A stretch of 64,000 nucleotides of DNA, taken from assembly GCF_031143425.1 (NCBI RefSeq), contig NC_090450.1:222653442-222717441 (forward strand), in the 5' to 3' direction. Every line of letters begins with the position of its first letter. Position 1 is the first letter of the stretch. Origin of the DNA: Pleurodeles waltl. Its lineage: Eukaryota > Chordata > Amphibia > Caudata > Salamandridae. The position numbers and the translations under genes are program-made. The notes beneath the pieces were generated by a model that worked only from the letters and a program-made list of their open reading frames with translations, had not been told where the DNA came from and did no database searches. This document shows, one piece after another, positions 56,491 through 64,000 of the stretch.

Positions 56491-58141
56491 TGTTGGAGTG
56501 TGTCTTTTAAAATTAATATTAACATGAAAGTCTTGCAATATATTGTGTAATGAAGCTGCATAGAGAATGCGTTAACGTAGAAAATTAATATACATGTTTA
56601 AAATGTGCCCACAGGGAGTGGCCACCAATGTATACGAAGACTAATGAAACTTATTAATGATGTACTAATTATGTACTAATGTTTGAATTTATATTAGCGT
56701 ATCATAATTGGAGCTATGTACTTGGGTTTTCTTAACTAAATTACTAGGCCTTAGTTAGCGAGGGTCTCGGGCCTAGCTGCCTGGTCTCATAATAAACTGT
56801 GTTTTTCTTAACATATATTGTGCTGTCTTCTTGAAGGACACAAAGCTGTACTTTTCCAAAATGTAGAGATGTGTGTGTAGCCGTAGTAAATTCTTTCTCA
56901 TGAGACCCAACTTGCTCAAGGAGACATTCTTGATGAATGCAACATTGTAATTCGTAACAGGTACAAGGCTGTCTGGAATAGGAGAAAACAATGGGACTAC
57001 TGACTGGAGCGTAAAGTGTAACTTTTCTTACCTGACATTCCACCCGATGAAGATGTTAATATTATGGGCCAATCAACAGCATGAGAACTGTGTTCTGTGG
57101 AAAATTCTAGTGAGGTGTGTGAAGAATTATTGGACAGAGATAATGATGCACCAAATATTATCCAATGGGGAGTTAAGGGCTAGTTCAACAGTTTTTATAT
57201 AACCGCATGACTCGAGGACAAATCAGCCATTATTAGCCATTACCGGACATTCCATTTGAAGCTATACTTTGCCGTTGTTCTTTTGAGACTTTGCTGTTAT
57301 TCTTTCTGATACTTTAAACCATCCTCTATCTAAGTCCTTACTGATTCTTGCTTCGACTCCATATGAGGGAAAAGCCTTATTCTTTAGATATGCCATAATG
57401 AGACTTTGCCTTGTCCTATCCTTGCTGATGATGGATCGACTGATGTCCTGAGGACGAAGACTGACGCTGTTTGCTGATTCATTTGGAGGGGTAACTATCT
57501 GATGAAAATTTTAATTGTCTGTTTGCCTTTTCTTTCTAGGTACCAACTGCTCTTTTGATAGAGGCCATAGTTAGATGTTTTCCAAATTTGTGTTTGCTAA
57601 ATTGTTTTGCATGAAGCCCAATATGCTGATGCTAATTTGAGGTTAGTTAAGGTGCTCACTAAAATCTGACGCAAATAGACAAATGGCTGAGTTCTTGTTT
57701 TGTTGAATATTGTACTCTGAGACTTTGCTTAGCTGTCCTTATTAATGATGTGTTAATGCTTAATGACTATTCTCTATGCGTTGATTAACTGTGTTCAAAT
57801 TATGTATCTGAAGAGTTACTAATGAGATTGATTGCTAATGAGATTAACGGAAATGACTATTAGATTGTAATCAATAGGGAATAAATATCCCAACACTTAA
57901 CTAGATTTCTGTGGTTATTCATTGGCCGAAAGGTCATGGTGAATTCATTATTGATTCCTATTAAATGGTATTGATTATCTTGTTGATTAGTTACCAAGAG
58001 ATTGACTGGTTTATTGAGATATTGATTTGTGATGCCAGAACGATACCTCGTACTGGGAAGTCTCCGAACATGGTCAAAAGGTTCATCGGCCTAGGAGTGT
58101 CTCTTTGTAAGTTTACTTATCAAGGTTCTGACGCGCTACCA
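56491..58141 (+). repeat. ERV 3' LTR
   Basis: This is the direct repeat of 18532-20182 and the same length. TATATAA is at about 57197-57203, with AATAAA near 57880. It ends CTACCA at 58141. The flank after it (AAGTTAGC) does not match the flank before the 5' LTR. Confidence 0.93.
57197..57203 (+). promoter_or_regulatory. TATA box of the ERV 3' LTR
   Basis: TATATAA precedes CCGCATGACTCGAGG. The 5' LTR has GATATAA at the matching place. Confidence 0.5.
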
Positions 58142-58232
58142 AAGTTAGCACTCAAACGAGCACACTGCTCACCTTATACCCAGGCAGACACACCACTTAT
58201 TGTTCAGTCACACCACTCATCCTCCACTCACC

Positions 58233-58409
58233 CAGTGACGTAACAAAAGTTGAGGGGGCGCTTGCAAAGTACACGGAGAGGCTCCCCTCCCCACACAGGC
58301 AGGAGATCCCAGGCCAGGGCTGTCAGACCAGGGCACTGTGATGCTACCGTTTCTTTAGCTGGGGGGCCCTCCACACCGCAGGGGCTACGGGCCCTATTGT
58401 TACCCAGTG
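58233..58409. mobile_element. short hAT-type MITE (177 bp)
   Basis: It starts CAGTGACGTAACAAAAG and ends GTTACCCAGTG, imperfect inverted ends. CACTCACC lies on both sides (58225-58232 and 58410-58417), an 8-bp TSD. There is no coding. Confidence 0.8.
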
Positions 58410-58417
58410 CACTCACC

Positions 58418-58730
58418 CGAGCACACCTACAACCCTACACAAACCTCACCCTTAACTGACACAGGTACATATGTAACCCAGGACTGGCACACATTTCACC
58501 CTGCCCTGACACGGGCACTCTTCTCACACTGCACTCAAACAAACAAACCACTCTATTTGCACTGATAACAGGACACCACTCACCCTGAACTCAGGCAAGC
58601 ACACTGCACAACAAGCACTCACGCGGGCACTCACACACCTGTACTGAGATTCACACTGACACACATCGCACAGTAAACTCACACTGGAGCAACACTTACC
58701 CTGCACACACACAGGGGATCTCAGGGATGA
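58418..58730. repeat. CA-rich degenerate repeat region
   Basis: CACTCAC, GCACTC and ACACAC words recur irregularly on both sides of the small hAT MITE (from about 58145). There is no clean period and no coding. Confidence 0.5.
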
Positions 58731-60898
58731 AGGGTTAGGGTGTAGCTTACTCAGTGAGATTCGTTGGGGGTTTGAATCTCAACATTTTCAACTAAAAAGC
58801 AGTGGAATGCATGGTGGAGGGATGAGATGACCAATGTTTGGTATGGACTGTTTCCATAAGGAACAGGGTCAGTACTGATTCGGGACATAAACACTCAACA
58901 CCCGTCCCAATAGCGTAAAAGGCCATTTCTTAGGACATGCTTTCTTCATAGCATAACAATAACATAACTGGAACTTGCCTGAAACAGGCATCCCCCACTC
59001 TGTCATCCTTCACCTGCTTCTTTTTCCCCGTTGGAAGGATGGCCAGGCCTGCATCTGACCCTCCACACTCCCCATCTATTGCCCGCAGTAGCAAGCTGCC
59101 CTACCACTGGCATACAAACAGTACACCCCACCAACCTTCGTCACCCCGTTCCTCCCTATCACTCAATACTTACCCCCTCCTGTCATCCTGTAGGGTGGGT
59201 GGGAGGCCAACCTTACTGCAGCACGACAAGCTGCGGAGGAGGCCGATTCCCACTCTAGCCCCATCCTTAAAAATATCCCCTAACTCCCTCCCCTTCCTCC
59301 CCCCCCCAGCCTATCCTGTCCCAGGCCATCTCCTTCTGGCCTGAAGCTTCCTGTGGAGAGACTGGACAGCATCCATCTCTCCACGGGGCCCTCCATTGCG
59401 TTATGTGGACCTTTGTCTAGAGTGGCACAGTGGGTGAAAAGCCATGGGCTGGAATGCAATCCTAAGCAAAAGCTACTGGTTAAACTATTTGCAAGCATTA
59501 CATGCATTCACACCATCACTTTTAGGATGTTTGCTAGTAGTATGCCAGGAAATTTGAGACTGCCACAGCTTTCCAAAATTGTGAATTGCAAATAGTAGTA
59601 CATTTTTATCAATTCAAGTACTTCTATGGTGTAGATTTACTACTTTTTTCATAAACCAGTCACTACATATATTTAAGATCCTGATCCAAAAAAGAAGATA
59701 TTAACACTTCTTACTGAAATGAGAATGACGAGAAAATCCAACACAGACCTAGCAGACCTGAGGCACGGCCTCCAGACTCAATCAATGAAACAAAAATGCA
59801 TTTGAGGGGGCTCACACCACAAACACCCTGCTGAAACTACCTCTCTGCCCATCCCCACCTGGGTCTGGTAGTTCTCCGTGGGAACTCATGACTGTGGTCA
59901 AGTACAACTCAACACCCTGGAGTCCCTCCTCTGAGGTCCCTTATTTTAAATGTATTTTCTTTGCACATATTCTTCTTCATTTCTGCTACAAGAAGCCTTG
60001 AAGGTAGAGATGTCAAATTGTGCATGTGGGCAGGGTTCCATATTTCAAGTCTTTAACTTTTACAAATCATTTTATCAAGTGACTGACGGCCCCATACACT
60101 TAGCCCAAGTCACAAATAGAGGAGGGTGCACACACAAATTAATAGGGCGTGCCAAGCCATTGGTCTGACTTGGCTGTAAGAGTCCGTGCACAAGCTGAGC
60201 CATGAAAACATTTGGCATGTATATCGTGCAATAAACATACTGTAAAAATATGATGTAAGCTCTTCAAAATCCGAAAAAGTGTACTTCTTTAACATCTGAA
60301 CAATGTTTTACCTTAGTACATCAGATTATATAATTGTACATACAGACATTTATTAGAAGTGATAGTTTTTAGAAACTTTCATGCCTCCCTCCCACCCCCA
60401 TGGCAATGGCATTAGTTAACTAACAGGCAAATCATTAGCTTTGTAAACCTAAAACATGGCCAAGATTCTTATTATCTATGGAGTAACATTATATTCTATT
60501 AAATCAAACTTAAGAAGTGCTTGTACAGAGCACATCCTGAACTTAAGTATTCAAAAGTGCTTTCCTATGTGATAATAAAAGCTTTGTCTAGGATCACACA
60601 GGGATAAGCAGGGAGGACCTATTGAATTCAGGTTAGCTGGCTTCACATTTTGAGATTCAGGCACCAGATTTGTATCTCTCTCTCTCTTGCTTACATCAAA
60701 GGTCACTGTTTTGTCTTTCATTCTTGGCTCTAGACGAGAAAAACTGACACAGAGATAGCAGACTGAATCAGCACTGATTATAGTGTTCTAATGAGCAAAA
60801 AACTGATCTAGCATGTTCCCTAACAATATTCTCTTCCACAGACGGTGCCACCTATACGTTAAGACCTACCAAACTATTACATTGTTATGATAAGACAG
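58731..60898. other. unassigned non-coding stretch
   Basis: No supported gene or complete element. A C-rich segment lies near 59040-59340. The longest open frames (about 100 codons) have no domain content. Confidence 0.45.
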
Positions 60899-60901
60899 TA
60901 G

Positions 60902-61481
60902 GGCCCTCATTACGACCCTGGCGGTTTGTAACCGCCAGGGCCGCTGGACGCGGAGGCACCGCCGACAGGCCGGCGGTGCCCCGCGGGGCATTCTGACCGC
61001 GGCGGCTTAGCCGCGGTCAGAGAAGGGAAACCGGCGGTCTCCCGCCGGTTTCCCGCTGCCCCCAAGGAATCCTCCAAGCCGGCGCAGCTTGCTGCGCCGG
61101 CTTGGGGATTCCGACTCCCCCTCCCGCCATCCAGTTCCTGGCGGTTCTCCCGCCGGGAACCGGATGGCGGGAGGGGGAGTCGCGGGGCCCCCGTAAGAGG
61201 GCCCCAAAATGTATTTCACTGTCTGCCTTGCAGACAGTGAAATACGCGACGGGTGCAACAGCACCCGTCGCACCTTCCCACTCCGCCGGCTCTATTACGA
61301 GCCGGCATCCTCGTGGGAAGGGAGTTTTTCCCTGGGCTGGCGGGCGGTCTTTTGGAGACCGCCCGCCAGCCCAGGGAAAAACTCATAATACCCTCCGCGG
61401 TCTTCTGACCGCGGAGCGGTATTACGGAGGGCGGAATTTTGCGGGCGGCCTCCGCCGCCCGCCGGAGTCGTAATGAGGGGC
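60902..61481. mobile_element. hairpin-chain Harbinger-type MITE (580 bp)
   Basis: The ends are GGCCCTCATTACGAC and GTCGTAATGAGGGGC, with TAG on both sides as a 3-bp TSD (60899-60901 and 61482-61484). The whole length is built of about a dozen consecutive palindromes, for example CCTGGCGG/CCGCCAGG (60918-60942), GACCGCGGCGG.../CCGCGGTC (60993-61018), GAAACCGGCGG/CCGCCGGTTTC (61026-61052), TTTCACTGTCTG/CAGACAGTGAAA (61215-61243), CGACGGGTGC/GCACCCGTCG (61249-61270) and a long GTTTTTCCCTGGGCTGGCGG pair (61322-61382). It is very GC rich against an AT-rich flank. Open frames over it are by-products of its composition. Confidence 0.88.
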
Positions 61482-61655
61482 TAGGTCATCAAAAACGTCA
61501 ACCTGCTAATAAGCTTACTTACTGTTTGTTCACATGAACAAGGTATTTTGTTCCGTGTTGCCAGTGAGTAGACCAGCAGTGTCTCAAATGAAAATTGTGC
61601 AGATGCCTTGAATACCTGGGTGCAAGATCAATGCCAGTTCACACCCCTACACTAA

Positions 61656-61877
61656 GGCCCTCATTACGACCCTGGCGGTTTGTAACCGCCAGGGCCGCCT
61701 GGACGCGGAGGCACCGCCGACAGGCCGGCGGTGCCCCGCGGGGCATTCTGACCGCGGCGGCTTAGCCGCGGTCAGAGAAGGGAAACCGGCGGTCTCCCGC
61801 CGGTTTCCCGCTGCCCCCAAGGAATCCTCCGCGCCGGCTTGGGGATTCCGACTCCCCCTCCCGCCATCCAGTTCCTG
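61656..61877. mobile_element. truncated copy of the hairpin-chain MITE
   Basis: It matches 60902-61142 almost base for base: one inserted C, one 18-bp deletion (a single hairpin arm), then an abrupt end after CCAGTTCCTG. The right half and right terminus are missing. Preceding bases are CTAA. Confidence 0.9.
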
Positions 61878-61969
61878 AAGTTCCATTTCAGAGTAGGTCC
61901 TAATGTGCCCTAACTCATAAATGTTAATAGGTTAATTGCAAATTGTGACTCACTTTGATTAGCGGCCAT

Positions 61970-62120
61970 CGCAGGGATGGAGGTCTGCTATGTTTAGAAG
62001 ACCACCATGTCTGTGACTGCTTTTTCAAAAATAAACTTTGTTTTTCAATGCAGTTCATGTTCTCTTTTTTTTTTTTTTTTTAAGTTTGAGAGTAGTTTCC
62101 TGTAGCCCTGTCTACTCCCG
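61970..62120 (+). repeat. old dispersed repeat, copy related to 12590-12790
   Basis: CCACCATGTCTGTGACTGCT, then an A-rich AATAAA block and a T-run (62066-62082), parallel the 12590 copy in the same orientation. Class unknown. Confidence 0.5.
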
Positions 62121-62464
62121 AACAAACATCTTGTTTTTTATAACATTCTCATTGGGGAAGTGATCCCAAGGGGAATCCTTCCTTTTCACCAATGGCTTAC
62201 CACTAACTGGGGGTCAGAAATCTTTCAAACAGTGGCAGCTTCTCAGCCCTTCAAGTTTTCCCCTGTCAGCAGAAGCAGCTGCAATTTGAAAAAAACAACA
62301 ATAATAAACAATGTTTATTGTAGTGTGATTTTTCAAGGTGCGGGCCATGGGGGATGACAGGAAGGGAGATGGAGAGGTGTTTGGACAGCTGTCTCAGGGT
62401 GGGCAAACTCACATGCATGCTGAGCTCTCTCTAACTCTAGCTGTGTTGCTGGGTTGGAGGAAGC

Positions 62465-62603
62465 AAGCACAGACTCCCAGTCTGCCTGGAAGAACAAGCC
62501 AGGGTGCTCAGGCCAATCCTAATGCTGCTCTCATGCTGCCAGCAGCATGAGAGCAGTGTTAAGATTGGCCGCAGGGCAGGCTGCGAGCCTGTGCGTGCAA
62601 TGA
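62465..62603. repeat. large imperfect palindrome
   Basis: The inner arms are CTGCTCTCATGCTG and CAGCATGAGAGCAG around a CCAG centre at about 62540. They extend outward to GGCCAATCCTAA/TTAAGATTGGCC, and after an asymmetric gap to GCACAGACTCCCAGTCTGCC against its diverged complement near 62575-62600. It could form a long hairpin. No family is recognised and no TSD is found. Confidence 0.75.
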
Positions 62604-63547
62604 GTGGAGCCAGAAGAGCGGCGCAGCAGCAATGATGCGGCAGGTGAGGAAGGGTTTTCTTTTTTGCATTTCTAATTTTGTTGTCTTTATTTTGTGACCC
62701 TTGCCCGGTCGCTGTGCCCTGACAGGAGCCTCCTCGGCTTTCAAAGGGTTGAGACTGGATTGACATTATCATACTGATTTGTTAATTGGACAAGGACGCC
62801 TACAACTCTTCCAAATTCTGAATCAGTATAGGGATGCAATCCCATTTCAAGAGTCTATAAAGGGCTACTGACTCCTGAAAGAGGATATGCACTATAAAAA
62901 TATTTTTGCAGTCCCAGTATCTGAATCAGAGAGTTTCTGAATGTTAAAATGATATGTACATTGTATCCTCTACAGCTAGGCACCATTGACATTGAACTGG
63001 GCTCGGGTGGAAAGATTTATCTACCTGAGGAGTTTGCGGAATTTTGGGCACTCTGCCCTACACAGAGTTCCAATAATTATGCCTTCAGGCATGTGGCGTA
63101 CATTTTTTCAAATGGTGTGCCTCAGAATTGTTTGTGGTGATGCTCACGAGTCCCACAATGCTCTCAGGCTGCTTATGAATGCATACAAAAGTTTGTACCC
63201 ACTAGCTTGGCTTTCAGCCATGACAGAACCATTATAGTGCTGCTCGCAAGTGCGAGCAACCACAGGTGCACCTTGAGCAGATTCTCTACTCGAGAAGCAG
63301 TGAAATCTTCTCAAAAATACGTTTTCAAGTGGATTTTAAACTCCAACGGATAGTTCAAGTTGTATTCTAGTGCAAGAAGATTTTTTTTAAACTTTTTTTT
63401 CCCAACAGGAAGGTAGTGCCCCAGAAACTCCAACTTCCTGTTCCTGTCAAGCAGGCTCCTCCCAGTGCTTTCTCCTGGTCAATTTTCACTTGGATTTTGA
63501 GGTGGAGAGATCACTTTCTTTGTCTGCTGAATAGATACCTTTGCTTT
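62604..63547. other. unassigned non-coding stretch
   Basis: Nothing is supported. Short open frames at 62949 and 62986 overlap in different frames and lack motifs. Confidence 0.4.
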
Positions 63548-63717
63548 GAGCTCGATTTAGAGAGTGGCAGAGGGGTTACTTTGCCACAACTGTGACAGAT
63601 ATCCTGTCCGCTGAAATATAAATCCCTTAGGATATAATGGTATTTATATTTCAGTGGACGGGATATCCATCACGGTTGTGGCAGAGTAACCCCACAGCCA
63701 TACTCTAAATCAGACTC
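63548..63717. mobile_element. foldback MITE (same family as 10986-11154)
   Basis: The left arm GAGCTCGATTTAGAG...GGGGTTACTTTGCCACAA...GACAGATATCCTGTC is mirrored by a right arm GACGGGATATCC...TTGTGGCAGAGTAACCCC...CTCTAAATCAGACTC. The arms are about 75 bp and the loop is short. There is no coding. Confidence 0.82.
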
Positions 63718-64000
63718 TTTGTTTTTGTGATATCATACATGTAAGTTCAAATACTATTGTATAAAGATGTTGTTTGTTTAATAGGACATATACCCTTATT
63801 TCTTTGTACTTTTGATTTTTAAATTTCATTGTGGTAGGTGGCTGGAGTTTCACTAGAAGCCTAGCTATTTTTTTTCATTCCCTTTTCACCTTTTGTAAAG
63901 GCAAAATGTTGCCAGTTCAGTACCTTTTCTCCATGCCTTGACCCAATAGGTTTCTTCTCGCCTCGTATTACAAACTTCAGCAACTTATTTTCATTTTTTT
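63718..64000. other. unassigned AT-rich flank
   Basis: No feature is seen up to the window edge. Confidence 0.4.

Larger units (their letters stand above)
18532..58141 (+). mobile_element. endogenous retrovirus (gamma/epsilon-like) carrying nested insertions
   Basis: Two direct 1651-bp LTRs (18532-20182 and 56491-58141) bound leader, gag, pro, pol (RT, RNase H, integrase) and env in canonical order on the plus strand. Net of insertions and duplicated target bases, the provirus is about 13.0 kb. Every coding domain has stops or frameshifts, so it is defective. Env has a cleavage-site-like basic motif, a hydrophobic segment after it, and a Cys-rich motif in the transmembrane subunit. Together with a PPPY late motif in Gag this suggests a class I (gamma/epsilon-like) relative, but the genus is not settled. 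No matching TSD is seen at the outer ends (GACG at the left, AAGT at the right). Confidence 0.93.

Noticed and set aside
60902..61481. CRISPR-like or tRNA-like reading of the hairpin chain
   Set aside because: The hairpins differ in sequence and spacing, there are no regular spacers, and no tRNA box sequences are seen. Terminal repeats and a duplication fit a transposon.
1..64000. Host protein-coding exons
   Set aside because: No frame outside mobile elements showed a recognisable domain with splice sites. Short single exons cannot be excluded by eye.

Overview
The window is a transposon-dense stretch of vertebrate chromosome in which I can support no host protein-coding gene. The mix of elements (an L1-type LINE, a Gmr1-like Ty3/Gypsy element with 2.26-kb LTRs, a PIF/Harbinger transposon with Myb-like genes, a large endogenous retrovirus, hAT and palindromic MITEs) and the lack of genes over 64 kb suggest a giant-genome amphibian, most likely a salamander such as a newt. 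This is inference from repeat content, not a species identification.

Layout. 1-1538 is unassigned. 1556-7536 is a decayed two-ORF L1 on the minus strand with a clear target-site duplication (TSD) and an internal inversion. 7554-18531 is non-coding flank with small elements: a foldback MITE (10986-11154), a hairpin-chain element (about 13246-14185), a hAT MITE with 8-bp TSD (14369-14697) and a second hairpin-chain element (16535-17449).

18532-58141 is one endogenous retrovirus (ERV), bounded by two 1651-bp LTRs and swollen from about 13.0 kb to 39.6 kb by nested insertions. In order these are: a 3.08-kb solo LTR in the leader (21140-24221, TSD GGTCG); a LINE in gag codon 19 (24395-38891, TSD ATATTACTG), itself interrupted by the Gmr1-like Gypsy (26996-36638, TSD GTTAC); a 695-bp hAT-like element just upstream of protease (41302-41996, TSD GTCACAAG); and an 8.27-kb Harbinger at the end of protease (42230-50501, TSD TTA). 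Removing each insertion plus one TSD copy restores continuity, so the order of events can be read: ERV first, LINE later, Gypsy inside the LINE last. The Gypsy LTRs differ by under about 1% by eye, while the ERV LTRs differ by a few percent.

58142-64000 is flank: a small hAT MITE (58233-58409), a 580-bp element built as a chain of palindromes (60902-61481) with a near-identical truncated copy 175 bp away (61656-61877), a large palindrome (62465-62603) and a second copy of the foldback MITE (63548-63717). The 60902 element shares its terminal motif with the Harbinger at 42230, so the Harbinger proteins are candidate mobilisers of it. All element genes carry stops or frameshifts; the Harbinger transposase is closest to intact, with one in-frame TGA seen.
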